Positions 22,489 to 30,955 of a stretch of DNA of 64,000 nucleotides are shown here, in pieces; position 1 is the stretch's first letter; the number at the start of each line of letters is the position of its first letter. The stretch spans positions 1 to 64,000 of the forward strand of contig NZ_JAHKJW010000014.1 in the NCBI RefSeq assembly GCF_019710745.1. The letters are read 5' to 3'. The translations under genes were made by a program, and so were the position numbers. The notes beneath the pieces were generated by a model. That model was not told the origin of the DNA. It did not search any database and was given only the letters and a program-made list of their open reading frames with translations. The stretch comes from Streptomyces beigongshangae (GTDB lineage Bacteria > Actinomycetota > Actinomycetes > Streptomycetales > Streptomycetaceae).

Positions 22489-24687
22489 GTGCCGGAGAAC
22501 AGGGCGGTCGACGGATGGCCGGGGAATCTGCCGGCGGAGACGCGGAGTTTCGTCGGCAGGTCGCGGGAGCTGGCCCGGCTCGCGCGGCTCCTGGACCCGG
22601 CCGGGGGGCACGAGCCCCTGGTGACGCTCGTCGGGACCGGCGGCGTCGGGAAGACCCGGCTCGCCCTGCGGGCCGCCCGCCGCTCCTCCCCGCAGTACCC
22701 GGACGGCGTCTGGTTCGTCGAGCTCTCGCCGTTGCGGGCCCGGGGCCCGGTGGGTTTCGCCGTCGTGGAGGCGCTGCGGCTCGCCGACCAGTCGACGTCC
22801 CCGGTGACCGAGGTGCTCGCCGAATGGCTGGCGGACAAGGAGGCACTGATCGTCCTCGACTCCTGCGAACACGTACTCCCCGACTGCGCCGGACTCGTTC
22901 GCGCGCTGCTCCCCGCCGCGCCCGGCCTGCGCTTCCTGACCACCACGCGGGAACCCCTGGGCCATCCGTCCGAACTCCGGGTGGAGGTCTCCCCGTTACC
23001 GGTGAACCCGCCGGAAGCGGCGGCGCGGCCCGCGTGGAGCCGGGACCGCGGTGACGCCCTCGACCTGTTCGCCCAGCGGGCCCGCGAGGCACGCTCCGGC
23101 TTCGTCCTGGACGGGGCCTCGGCCGACAGGGCCGCCGCCGTCTGCCGCAGGCTCGACGGGATCCCGCTGGCCATCGAACTGGCCGCGGCCCGCCTCCGCG
23201 ACCTCTCCCTCGCCGAACTCGACGAGCGGCTCGGCGAACGGCTGCCGTCCCCGCTCGACCTGCTCGCGGCGGAACCGGACGAGGAGTTGGGCGAGGGGCC
23301 GGGCGGGGAACCCGGTGAGGGACCCGGCGGGGGACCTCTGCGGCACCGTACGCTGCGGACGGCCATCGGCTGGAGCCATGAACTGTGCGCACCCCTGGAG
23401 AGGCTGCTGTGGGCGAGGCTCTCGGTGTTCAGCGGCGGCTTCGACCTGCCCGCGGCCGAGGACGTCTGCGCCGGCGGCCCGCTGCCCACCGGTCGGATCA
23501 CGGCACTGCTCGAACGGCTCGTCGAGCAGTCGATCGTGCTGCGCCACCGCACGGACGGCAGCCGCTTCCACCTCCTGGACAGCGTCCGGGAGTTCGGCGG
23601 CGACTGGCTGCGCGCGCTGGGCGAGGAGCGGGCCCTGCGGCTGCGTCACCTCGGCCACTACGGGCGCCTCGCCCGCAGTGGCTGCGCGGAGTGGAACACC
23701 GGCCGCCAGGTGCTGTGGTGCGAGCGCGTGATCACCGAACACGCCAACCTCCGTACCGCCATGGACTGCGCGCTGTCCGAGCGCGACGCCCCCACCGCCC
23801 TGCGCACGGCGGCCGACATGGGGTTCCTGTGGCGCCACTGCGGCTATCTGCGGGACGCGCGGTACTGCCTCGACCGGGTGCTCACCGCCGATCCGGAGCC
23901 CGGCCCCGACCTCGTACGGGCGCTGTGGGCGAGGGGTGCGGTCGCCCTGTTCCAGGGCGACCTGGACGGCGCCGGCCGCTGGGCGGCGGTCTGCTCGGTG
24001 GCGTCCGTGGAGCAGGACGACCCCGTGGCGGTCGCCGCCACCGCGTACCTCACCGGCTCGCACCTGCTCCTCCTCGGCCGGCTCGACGAGGCGGAGGTGG
24101 TGCTGCGGGAGGCCGACCCGCTGCCGGTCCGCGACGACTGGCTGGGGTCCGCGCAGCTCCAGGTGCGGCTGGCGCTCTCCTTCAGCTATGTGCTGAGCGG
24201 AGACTTCGTGCGGGCCAGGGCGGTCGCCGAGGAGGTCCGCGAGGAGAGCGCGCGGCGCGGCGAGCGCTGGGCGGGCGCCTTCGCCGACTGCTTCGTCGCC
24301 CAGGCCGACCTGGACGCGGGCGACCTCCGGGCGGCGATGCGCGGTGCCCGTACGGCCATCGCCGGGCACTCGCTGCTGAACAGCACCATCGGGGTCGCCC
24401 TCACCCTCGACGTACTGGCCTCGGCGGTCGTCGCGAGCGGGGACGGGCTCCGGGCGGCCCGTCTGCTCGCCGTCGGCCAGCGCCTCTGGGAACGCGTCGG
24501 CCGCCTCCACATGCGGTCGCCGGACCTGCTGTCAGCCCGCCGAGCCCGTGCGCACCTGGTCCGCGGGAAGATCGGCCACGAGGCCTACACGAGGGCGTAC
24601 GCGCAGGGTCTGGCCATGTCGTACGAGCGGGGCATCGCCTACGCGGTGGGGGATGACCCACCGCTCCCCGGCACCCCCGGTCCCTGA
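22489..24687 (+). CDS. Large regulator-type ATPase with TPR-like repeats, lacking a visible DNA-binding domain
   Basis: A 732-residue protein. It has an NTPase domain with FVGRSRELARL, Walker A GTGGVGKT (about residues 46-53) and a Walker-B-like ALIVLDSCEH, then PLAIELAAARL, HRTLRTAIGWSHELC and a winged region, followed by about 300 residues of helical repeats. It matches the AfsR/LuxR-type regulator body, but neither an N-terminal SARP domain nor a C-terminal LuxR HTH is seen; the protein ends in a Gly/Pro tail. It may act through a partner. The GTG at 22489 has GAGAGGGG upstream; an in-frame GTG at 22474 is an alternative. Confidence 0.8.
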   Translation: MPENRAVDGWPGNLPAETRSFVGRSRELARLARLLDPAGGHEPLVTLVGTGGVGKTRLALRAARRSSPQYPDGVWFVELSPLRARGPVGFAVVEALRLADQSTSPVTEVLAEWLADKEALIVLDSCEHVLPDCAGLVRALLPAAPGLRFLTTTREPLGHPSELRVEVSPLPVNPPEAAARPAWSRDRGDALDLFAQRAREARSGFVLDGASADRAAAVCRRLDGIPLAIELAAARLRDLSLAELDERLGERLPSPLDLLAAEPDEELGEGPGGEPGEGPGGGPLRHRTLRTAIGWSHELCAPLERLLWARLSVFSGGFDLPAAEDVCAGGPLPTGRITALLERLVEQSIVLRHRTDGSRFHLLDSVREFGGDWLRALGEERALRLRHLGHYGRLARSGCAEWNTGRQVLWCERVITEHANLRTAMDCALSERDAPTALRTAADMGFLWRHCGYLRDARYCLDRVLTADPEPGPDLVRALWARGAVALFQGDLDGAGRWAAVCSVASVEQDDPVAVAATAYLTGSHLLLLGRLDEAEVVLREADPLPVRDDWLGSAQLQVRLALSFSYVLSGDFVRARAVAEEVREESARRGERWAGAFADCFVAQADLDAGDLRAAMRGARTAIAGHSLLNSTIGVALTLDVLASAVVASGDGLRAARLLAVGQRLWERVGRLHMRSPDLLSARRARAHLVRGKIGHEAYTRAYAQGLAMSYERGIAYAVGDDPPLPGTPGP

Positions 24688-24825
24688 CGCCCCGGCCCTC
24701 CGGTCCCTGACGCCCCGGCACCCTCGGCCCCTGACGCCCGGACGCGTAAGCCACCCCCCCAGCACGCAGGGCCCTCACAGTCCGCAGGACCCCCCGGCCC
24801 ACAGGGCAAAACCCCCGGTGGCCCG

Positions 24826-25848
24826 TCACACAGCCGTGTACCTCACCGGATCGCTTCCCGGTACCGTCTCCGCGCGGCCCAGTTTCACCAGCCGGCGCAG
24901 GTGCGCCTCCGCCTCCGAGACCGCGATGTTCCTGGAGCCGTACGGGATGTCGGCCCAGGGGCGGTTCCACTCCATGCGCTCGGCGACCTGCCACACGGTG
25001 CGCGGGGTGCCGAGGAGGGAGAGGAGACCGGTGAGGCGGTCCTCGTGATGATCGAGCAGCTCCCGCACCCGGGACGGGGCGTCGGTGAAGGGGTGCAGGT
25101 GGGCCGGGAGCACCTCGGCCGGTCCGAGGCCGCCGACCCGCTCCAGGGAGTCGAGGTAGTCGCCGAGCGGGTCGGGGACGGTGTCGTCGTCCGGGTCCTC
25201 GTACAGCCCGATGTGCGGGGTGATCCTCGGCAGCAGGTGGTCCCCGGAGAACAGGCGTCCGCGGCCCGGCAGTCGCGCGGGGTGGTCCTCCTCCAGGTGG
25301 AGGCAGACATGGCCGGGGGTGTGGCCCGGGGTCCAGATCGCGCGCAGGCGCCGGCCGGCGAGGCCGAGGAGTTCGCCGGGGACGATCTCCCGGTCGGGGA
25401 GCGCGGGGGAGAAGCCGGGGAAGCGCGAGCGGGCGGTGCGCAGCGGCGCCACGTGTTCCTCGGGGGCGCCGGCGGCGGTCAGCCGGTCCGCCATGTACGC
25501 CAGCCAGCGCTCGGGCCGCGTCTCCCGGGTGCGCCGTACGACGGAGATGTCGGCGGCGTGCATGGCCACCCAGGCGCCCGACGCCTCGCGCACCCTGCCC
25601 GACAGGCCGTGGTGGTCCGGGTGGTGGTGCGTGATCACCACGCCGTGGATCTCCGTGACGGCCGTCCCGCACGCCACCAGGCCGTCGGCGAGCGCCTCCC
25701 AGGAGGCCGGGTCGTCCCAGCCGGTGTCGATCAGCACCGGTCCGCGGTCGGTGTCCACGACGTACACGAGCGTGTTGCCGAGGGGGTTGTCCGGGATGGG
25801 GACCCCGACGGACCGTATGCCGCCGCCGTGGTCGGTCACCTGTGGCAT
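24826..25848 (-). CDS. Metallo-beta-lactamase-fold hydrolase
   Basis: A 340-residue cytoplasmic protein. The zinc-binding signature THHHPDHHG lies at about residues 74-82, with further ligands in TPGHTPGHVCLHL, FSGDHLL and PAHLHPF. A C-terminal extension of about 80 residues looks like a winged-helix segment (TVWQVAERM...AEAHLRRLVKLG), as in the LACTB2-like thioesterase/glyoxalase group. The ATG at 25848 is preceded by GGGGA. It is divergent from the aldehyde dehydrogenase and shares the region that holds a KstR-like box, so both may belong to the same catabolic regulon. The substrate is unknown; a CoA thioester is plausible. Confidence 0.85.
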   Translation of the reverse strand: MPQVTDHGGGIRSVGVPIPDNPLGNTLVYVVDTDRGPVLIDTGWDDPASWEALADGLVACGTAVTEIHGVVITHHHPDHHGLSGRVREASGAWVAMHAADISVVRRTRETRPERWLAYMADRLTAAGAPEEHVAPLRTARSRFPGFSPALPDREIVPGELLGLAGRRLRAIWTPGHTPGHVCLHLEEDHPARLPGRGRLFSGDHLLPRITPHIGLYEDPDDDTVPDPLGDYLDSLERVGGLGPAEVLPAHLHPFTDAPSRVRELLDHHEDRLTGLLSLLGTPRTVWQVAERMEWNRPWADIPYGSRNIAVSEAEAHLRRLVKLGRAETVPGSDPVRYTAV

Positions 25849-25882
25849 GGGCTCCCCTGTCGCCGGCTCCCGTCACTATAAC

Positions 25883-25896
25883 TAGAACGGGTTCCT
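25883..25896. promoter_or_regulatory. KstR-like operator box (TAGAACGGGTTCCT)
   Basis: It fits TnnAACnnGTTnnA except at the last base. It lies 35 bases upstream of the metallo-hydrolase start and 150 upstream of the aldehyde dehydrogenase. KstR of mycobacteria and rhodococci binds this motif, and a KstR-like gene lies 2 kb away. Confidence 0.6.
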
Positions 25897-25963
25897 GTGG
25901 CAGTCCGTGTCCGGCAGTCCGTGTCGTGGCCGAGTGCTGTGCGCTCCGTGGACTCCTCCAAGT

Positions 25964-25981
25964 GGAACTGGTATCAGTTCC
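25964..25981. promoter_or_regulatory. Inverted repeat GGAACTG-N4-CAGTTCC
   Basis: Seven-base perfect arms with a four-base spacer lie 69 bases upstream of the aldehyde dehydrogenase start. A second candidate operator in this promoter, different in spacing from the KstR-like box. Confidence 0.5.
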
Positions 25982-25993
25982 CTTGTCCATCGT

Positions 25994-26008
25994 CTGATGC
26001 ATCGTCAG
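25994..26008. promoter_or_regulatory. 15-bp palindrome CTGATGCATCGTCAG
   Basis: One arm mismatch from CTGACG-N3-CGTCAG. The same palindrome occurs at 37329-37343 and 43950-43964, upstream of other catabolic genes. Here it lies 41 bases before the aldehyde dehydrogenase start. Confidence 0.55.
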
Positions 26009-26049
26009 GAAATCGGGAACGGGAACAGTCCCCGGAGAGGCGGTCGGCC

Positions 26050-27507
26050 ATGACCGAGCTCGTGGAACACGGACAGCTGTTCATCGGCGGGGAGCTGACC
26101 GCTCCCCGGGGACAGGACGTCATCGAGGTGGTCTCCCCGCACACCGAGGAGGTCATCGGCCGGGTGCCGCACGCCTCGCGGGAGGACGTCGACCGGGCCG
26201 TCGCGGCGGCGCGCACCGCCTTCGACGAGGGGCCCTGGCCGCGTACGCCCCTGGACGAGCGCATCGCGGCGGTCACCCGGATCAAGGACGCGATCGCCGT
26301 ACGGCACGAGGAGATCGCCCGCGTCATCTCCTCCCAGAGCGGCTCCCCGTACTCCTGGAGCGTCCTCGCGCAGGCGCTCGCCGCGATGATGGTGTGGGAC
26401 GCGACGATCACGGTCGCACGGGACTTCCGCTACGAGGAGACGCGCGACGGGGTGCTCGGGCGCATCCTCGTCCGGCGTGAACCGGTGGGGGTCGTGGCGG
26501 CCGTCGTCCCGTGGAACGCGCCGCAGTTCGTGGCGGCGGCCAAGATCGCGCCCGCGCTGCTCGCCGGCTGCGCGGTGGTGCTCAAGCCGTCGCCCGAGTC
26601 GCCGCTGGACTCGTACATCCTCGGCGAGATCGCGCGGGAGGCCGGGCTGCCGGAGGGGGTCCTGTCGATCCTGCCGGCGGACCGCGAGGTGGGCGAGTAC
26701 CTCGTCGGGCACCCCGGGATCGACAAGGTCTCCTTCACCGGGTCGGTCGCGGCCGGCCGGCGCGTCATGGAGGTCGCGTCGCGCAACCTCACGCGCGTGA
26801 CGCTGGAACTGGGCGGGAAGTCGGCGGCCGTCGTCCTGCCGGACGCGGACCTGGAGACCGCCGTGTCGGGCATCGTCCCGACGGCCTGGATGAACAACGG
26901 CCAGGCGTGCGTCGCCCAGACCCGCATCCTGCTGCCGCGCTCGCGCTACGACGAGTTCGCGGAGGCGTTCGCCGCGGCGGCGGACGCGCTGGTGGTCGGC
27001 GACCCGCTGGACCCCGCGACCCAGGTCGGCCCGCTGGTCGCGCAGCGGCAGCAGCAGCGCAGTCTCGACTACATCCGCATCGGGCAGGAGGAGGGCGCCA
27101 AGATCCTCGCGGGCGGTGGCCGGCCTGCCGCCCGGGACCGCGGCTGGTACGTCGAGCCGACGCTCTTCGGCGGCGTCGACAACTCCATGCGGATCGCCCG
27201 CGAGGAGATCTTCGGTCCGGTGGTCTGCCTGCTCCCGTACGGCGACGAGGAGGAGGCGGTCAAGATCGCCAACGACTCCGAGTACGGCCTGAGCGGCAGC
27301 GTCTGGACGGCCGACGTGGCCCGCGGCCTCGACGTGGCCCGGCGGGTCCGCACCGGCACGTACTCCGTCAACACCTTCAGCCTCGACATGCTCGGCCCAT
27401 TCGGCGGCTACAAGAACTCCGGTCTCGGCCGCGAGTTCGGGCCGGAGGGGTACGGCGAGTTCCTGGAGCACAAGATGATCCACCTGCCGGCCGGCTGGGA
27501 GGCGTGA
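26050..27507 (+). CDS. NAD(P)-dependent aldehyde dehydrogenase
   Basis: A 485-residue member of the aldehyde dehydrogenase superfamily with all key residues: Asn156 in PWNAPQ, Lys179 in VVLKP, general base Glu253 in LELGGK and nucleophile Cys287 in NNGQACVAQ. It oxidises an aldehyde to the acid. The ATG at 26050 follows GAGAGG; a longer open frame upstream runs through the operators and is not used. The next gene, a ferredoxin, starts three bases after the stop, so they are co-transcribed. The promoter carries three palindromic elements, including a KstR-like box. Confidence 0.92.
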   Translation: MTELVEHGQLFIGGELTAPRGQDVIEVVSPHTEEVIGRVPHASREDVDRAVAAARTAFDEGPWPRTPLDERIAAVTRIKDAIAVRHEEIARVISSQSGSPYSWSVLAQALAAMMVWDATITVARDFRYEETRDGVLGRILVRREPVGVVAAVVPWNAPQFVAAAKIAPALLAGCAVVLKPSPESPLDSYILGEIAREAGLPEGVLSILPADREVGEYLVGHPGIDKVSFTGSVAAGRRVMEVASRNLTRVTLELGGKSAAVVLPDADLETAVSGIVPTAWMNNGQACVAQTRILLPRSRYDEFAEAFAAAADALVVGDPLDPATQVGPLVAQRQQQRSLDYIRIGQEEGAKILAGGGRPAARDRGWYVEPTLFGGVDNSMRIAREEIFGPVVCLLPYGDEEEAVKIANDSEYGLSGSVWTADVARGLDVARRVRTGTYSVNTFSLDMLGPFGGYKNSGLGREFGPEGYGEFLEHKMIHLPAGWEA

Positions 27508-27510
27508 GGG

Positions 27511-27744
27511 ATGGGCGACCGCTGGCACGTCGAGGTCGACCGCTCCGTCTGCATCGGGTCGGCCCAGTGCGTCCACCTCGCCCCGGGTGCCTTCCGTCTC
27601 GACTCCGCCGTGCAGTCCCACGCCGTCGAGCCCGAGACGGACGCCGACGAGGAGATCCTCGGCGCGGCGGAGGGGTGTCCGGTGGAGGCGATCGCGATCA
27701 CCCTGCTGGGGAGCGGGGAGGCGGTGTTTCCTCCGGAGGAGTGA
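27511..27744 (+). CDS. Small [3Fe-4S]-type ferredoxin
   Basis: A 77-residue protein of the type that feeds electrons to cytochromes P450 or oxygenases. Cys14 and Cys20 (CIGSAQC) and Cys56 in GCPVEA give a three-Cys pattern; the position of the fourth ligand is Ala, which favours a 3Fe-4S cluster. It is translationally close to the aldehyde dehydrogenase (three-base gap). No P450 gene is next to it, so its partner is elsewhere or has been lost. Confidence 0.9.
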   Translation: MGDRWHVEVDRSVCIGSAQCVHLAPGAFRLDSAVQSHAVEPETDADEEILGAAEGCPVEAIAITLLGSGEAVFPPEE

Positions 27745-27781
27745 GGTGGGGGGTGCGGGTGGGTACGGGTGCCGGGCGGTG

Positions 27782-27846
27782 AGGGCTGGGCGCGCGATTC
27801 CCAGCGCCCCTTTCGTGGCGCGCGGTTCTCCGTGCCCCTTGCGGGG
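27782..27846. repeat. Degenerate Streptomyces intergenic repeats
   Basis: Two imperfect copies of the GCGCGCGATTCCCAGCGCCCC type (also seen at 51360 and 52166) lie between the convergent ferredoxin and TetR genes, ending in CCCCTTGCGGGG, a possible short terminator hairpin. Confidence 0.5.
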
Positions 27847-27852
27847 CCGGGG

Positions 27853-28500
27853 TCAGTCGTTCGGTGATGTCAGGTCGATCAGGCGGCAGACCGTCTCGAT
27901 GTCGATCTTGACCTGGGCGATCGAGGCGCGGCCCGAGAGCCAGGTGATCAGGGCCGAGTGCCAGGTGTGCTCGATGACGCGGACGGCGGAGAGCTGGGCG
28001 GGGGTGGGATCGGCCAGCCCCATCGCGTCCAGGATGATCACCGTGGTCTGACGGGAGACCTGGTCGACCTCCGGGCTGACGCTGCGGTCGGCGAACGTGA
28101 GCGCGCGGACCATCGCGTCGGCGAGGTGCGGCTCGCGCTGGAGCGCCCGGAAGGCCCGCATCAGGGTCTCCGCCACCCGCTCGGCCGCCGTGTCGCCCGC
28201 CGGCGGCCTCTTGCGGAGCGTCCCGTGCATGCGGGCCAGCTGGTCCTGCATGGTCGCGACCAGCAGATGCACCTTGGACGGGAAGTAGCGGTAGAGCGTG
28301 CCGAGCGCGACCTGCGAGGACTCGGCCACCTCCCGCATCTGGACCGCGTCGAAGCCGCCCCGGCTCGCCAGCTGCGCGCTCGCGTGCAGGATGCGCCGGC
28401 GACGTGCCTCCTGGCGCTCGGTGAGCGGGGGAGTGACCGGCTGCGCGGTCCGTACGGGCGGCTGCGCGGCCTTTGCCGCAGTCTTGGCTTCCGCAGGCAT
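27853..28500 (-). CDS. TetR-family regulator, KstR-like
   Basis: A 215-residue repressor. After a Lys/Ala/Pro tail, residues about 34-84 form the TetR HTH: RRRRILHASAQLASRGGFDA, VQMREVAESSQVALGTLYRYFPSKVHLL. The VQMR and GTLYRYFPSKVHLLV stretches and the C-terminal domain (EVDQVSRQTTVIILDAMG, IEHTWHSALITWLSGRAS) closely resemble KstR, the steroid-catabolism repressor of mycobacteria, which responds to a CoA-linked steroid. The ATG is at 28500. A perfect TnnAACnnGTTnnA box lies at 28663-28676, suggesting autoregulation. The effector in this organism may differ. Confidence 0.85.
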   Translation of the reverse strand: MPAEAKTAAKAAQPPVRTAQPVTPPLTERQEARRRRILHASAQLASRGGFDAVQMREVAESSQVALGTLYRYFPSKVHLLVATMQDQLARMHGTLRKRPPAGDTAAERVAETLMRAFRALQREPHLADAMVRALTFADRSVSPEVDQVSRQTTVIILDAMGLADPTPAQLSAVRVIEHTWHSALITWLSGRASIAQVKIDIETVCRLIDLTSPND

Positions 28501-28662
28501 GGATCCCGTTCCGTGACGTTCGTACAGCAGAGGGCGGTAGGGGGTGGTGGGGTGGATGGGGCGACAGCAGAATAGGGCCCGGTCGTGGTGCGAATCACCC
28601 GATCCACCGCTCACAGGAGGACTACCTGCCGGTAGATTCAGTGCTCCCTGAACGATCAAGTC

Positions 28663-28676
28663 TGAAACTTGTTCTA
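28663..28676. promoter_or_regulatory. KstR-like operator box (TGAAACTTGTTCTA)
   Basis: Exact TnnAACnnGTTnnA match between the divergent KstR-like gene and the glycosyltransferase operon. It overlaps a CAAGT-N5-ACTTG inverted repeat at 28657-28671. Confidence 0.65.
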
Positions 28677-28730
28677 GATTACCGTCCCGAAGTAATCTCG
28701 CGGGAACGTGCTGGAAGAAGGGGGCCGGGA

Positions 28731-30194
28731 GTGACCCATGAGGCCAAGGAGGCAGGCCTCCACGCGGGCTCGGCCGCCGACGCCGGCCGACCGCTGCGCA
28801 TCGCGCTCCTCACCTACAAGGGGAACCCGTTCTGCGGCGGCCAGGGCGTCTACGTACGGCACCTCTCGCGCGAGCTCGTCCGCCTGGGCCACCAGGTCGA
28901 GGTCATCGGCTCCCAGCCGTACCCCGTGCTCGACGAGGGCGAGGGGCTCGCAGGGCTCTCCCTCACCGAGCTGCCGAGCCTGGACCTGTACCGGCAGCCG
29001 GACCCCTTCCGCACCCCGGGGCGCGACGAGTTCCGCGACTGGATCGACGCCGTCGAGGTGGGCACGATGTGGACCGGGGGCTTCCCCGAGCCGCTGACGT
29101 TCTCGCTGCGCGCCCGCCGCCATCTGCGCGGCCGGCGCGGCGACTTCGATGTCGTGCACGACAACCAGACGCTGGGGTACGGACTGCTGGGTGACGTGGG
29201 CGCCCCGCTGGTCACCACCATCCACCACCCCATCACCGTGGACCGGCAGCTGGAGCTGGACGCGGCGGAAAGCCTGCGCAAACGGCTGTCCCTCCACCGC
29301 TGGTACGGGTTCACCCGCATGCAGAAGCGGGTCGCGCGCCGGCTGCCGTCCGTCCTGACCGTCTCGGGCACGTCCCGCCAGGAGATCGTCGACCACCTCG
29401 GCGTACGGGACGAGCGGATCCACGTCGTGCACATCGGCGCCGACGCCGACCTCTTCTCCCCCGATCCGTCCGTGCCGAAGGTGCCGGGCCGGATCGTCAC
29501 GACGTCCAGCGCGGACGTCCCCCTCAAGGGCCTCGTCTTCCTCGTGGAGGCGCTCGCCAAGCTCCGTACCGAGCACCCCGCGGCGCACCTCGTCGTCGTC
29601 GGCCGGCGCGCCGAGGACGGCCCGGTCGCCCAGCTCATCGAGCGGTACGGGCTGGAGGGTGCCGTCGAGTTCGTCAAGGGCATCCCGGACGCGGAGCTGG
29701 TCGACCTGGTCCGGTCCGCGGAGGTCGCCTGCGTGCCCTCCCTGTACGAGGGCTTCTCCCTGCCCGCCGCGGAGGCGATGGCGACCGGTACGCCGCTGGT
29801 GGCCACCACCGGCGGGGCCATCCCCGAGGTGGCGGGTCCCGACGGCGGGACCTGCCTGGCGGTCCCGCCCGGCGACGCGGGGGCGCTGGCCGCGGCCCTG
29901 AGGCGGCTGCTGGACGACCCCGGCCTGCGCGCGCGGCTCGGCGCGGCCGGGCGCGCGCGTGTGCTGGAGAAGTTCACCTGGGCCCGCGCGGCCGAGGGCA
30001 CGGTGGCCCGCTACCGCGAGGCGATCGCGGACGCCCACCGTTCCCGGGCCGGAAGCATCACCACCGAACCCCCGGCGGCAGCCGGCAGCCGCTCCGCGGC
30101 CACCCGGGAGGCGGCCCCCGCCGCCCCCGCCTCCGTCCCCGCCGCCCCCGCCTCCGCGGACTCCCCTCACCGTGAAAGCAGGACCACGTGCTGA
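28731..30194 (+). CDS. Family 4 glycosyltransferase
   Basis: A 487-residue GT-B protein. The N-terminal half starts RIALLTYKGNPFCGGQGVYV (acceptor side with GGQGVY loop). The C-terminal half has TTSSADVPLKGL, VVVGRRAEDGP and the donor-binding YEGFSLPAAEAMATGTPLV with the E-x7-E pair. The last 60 residues are Ala/Pro-rich low complexity. The GTG at 28731 has GGGGGCCGGGA upstream. It overlaps the next gene by seven bases. With a methyltransferase and a toroid protein it forms a three-gene operon that probably builds or modifies a glycoconjugate. Confidence 0.87.
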   Translation: MTHEAKEAGLHAGSAADAGRPLRIALLTYKGNPFCGGQGVYVRHLSRELVRLGHQVEVIGSQPYPVLDEGEGLAGLSLTELPSLDLYRQPDPFRTPGRDEFRDWIDAVEVGTMWTGGFPEPLTFSLRARRHLRGRRGDFDVVHDNQTLGYGLLGDVGAPLVTTIHHPITVDRQLELDAAESLRKRLSLHRWYGFTRMQKRVARRLPSVLTVSGTSRQEIVDHLGVRDERIHVVHIGADADLFSPDPSVPKVPGRIVTTSSADVPLKGLVFLVEALAKLRTEHPAAHLVVVGRRAEDGPVAQLIERYGLEGAVEFVKGIPDAELVDLVRSAEVACVPSLYEGFSLPAAEAMATGTPLVATTGGAIPEVAGPDGGTCLAVPPGDAGALAAALRRLLDDPGLRARLGAAGRARVLEKFTWARAAEGTVARYREAIADAHRSRAGSITTEPPAAAGSRSAATREAAPAAPASVPAAPASADSPHRESRTTC

Positions 30195-30955
30195 CCGTCG
30201 ACTTCTCCCGGTTCCCGCTCGCCCCGGGGGACCGTGTGCTGGATCTCGGGTGCGGGGCGGGACGCCACGCCTTCGAGTGCTACCGGCGCGGCGCGCAGGT
30301 CGTCGCGCTGGACCGGAACGGCGAGGAGATCCGCGAGGTCGCCAAGTGGTTCGCCGCGATGAAGGAGGCGGGCGAGGCCCCGGAGGGCGCCACCGCCACC
30401 GCGATGGAGGGCGACGCGCTCCGCCTGCCCTTCCCCGACGAGTCGTTCGACGTCGTCATCATCTCCGAGGTGATGGAGCACATACCGGACGACAAGGGTG
30501 TGCTCGCCGAGATGGTGCGCGTGCTCAGGCCGGGCGGGCGCATAGCGATCACCGTGCCGCGCTACGGGCCCGAGAAGGTCTGCTGGTCGCTGTCGGACGC
30601 GTACCACGAGGTCGAGGGCGGGCACATCCGCATCTATAAGGCGGACGAACTGCTCGGCAGGATCCGCGAGGCCGGCCTGCGGCCGTACGGCACGCACCAC
30701 GCCCATGCGCTGCACAGCCCCTACTGGTGGCTGAAGTGCGCGTTCGGCGTCGACAACGACAAGGCGCTGCCGGTGCGGGCGTACCACAAGCTCCTCGTCT
30801 GGGACATCATGAAGAAGCCCCTCGCGACCCGGGTCGCCGAGCAGGCGCTGAACCCGCTGATGGGCAAGAGCTTCGTGGCGTACGCGACCAAGCCCCATCT
30901 GCCCGCCGCCGCCCTCGGCGACACCGCCCGGGCCGCCCAGACGGACGCTTCGTGA
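30188..30955 (+). CDS. Class I SAM-dependent methyltransferase
   Basis: A 255-residue enzyme. Motif I is VLDLGCGAGRHAFE (about residues 18-31), the acidic residue after strand 2 is in VVALDRNG, and FDVVIISEVMEHIPD and RVLRPGGRIAITVP are the later methyltransferase motifs. The C-terminal part (SPYWWLKCAFGVD, KLLVWDIMKKP) is longer than in simple methyltransferases and may bind a large or lipid-like acceptor. GTG at 30188 overlaps the glycosyltransferase gene and the end overlaps the following gene (GTGA). Confidence 0.88.
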   Translation: MLTVDFSRFPLAPGDRVLDLGCGAGRHAFECYRRGAQVVALDRNGEEIREVAKWFAAMKEAGEAPEGATATAMEGDALRLPFPDESFDVVIISEVMEHIPDDKGVLAEMVRVLRPGGRIAITVPRYGPEKVCWSLSDAYHEVEGGHIRIYKADELLGRIREAGLRPYGTHHAHALHSPYWWLKCAFGVDNDKALPVRAYHKLLVWDIMKKPLATRVAEQALNPLMGKSFVAYATKPHLPAAALGDTARAAQTDAS

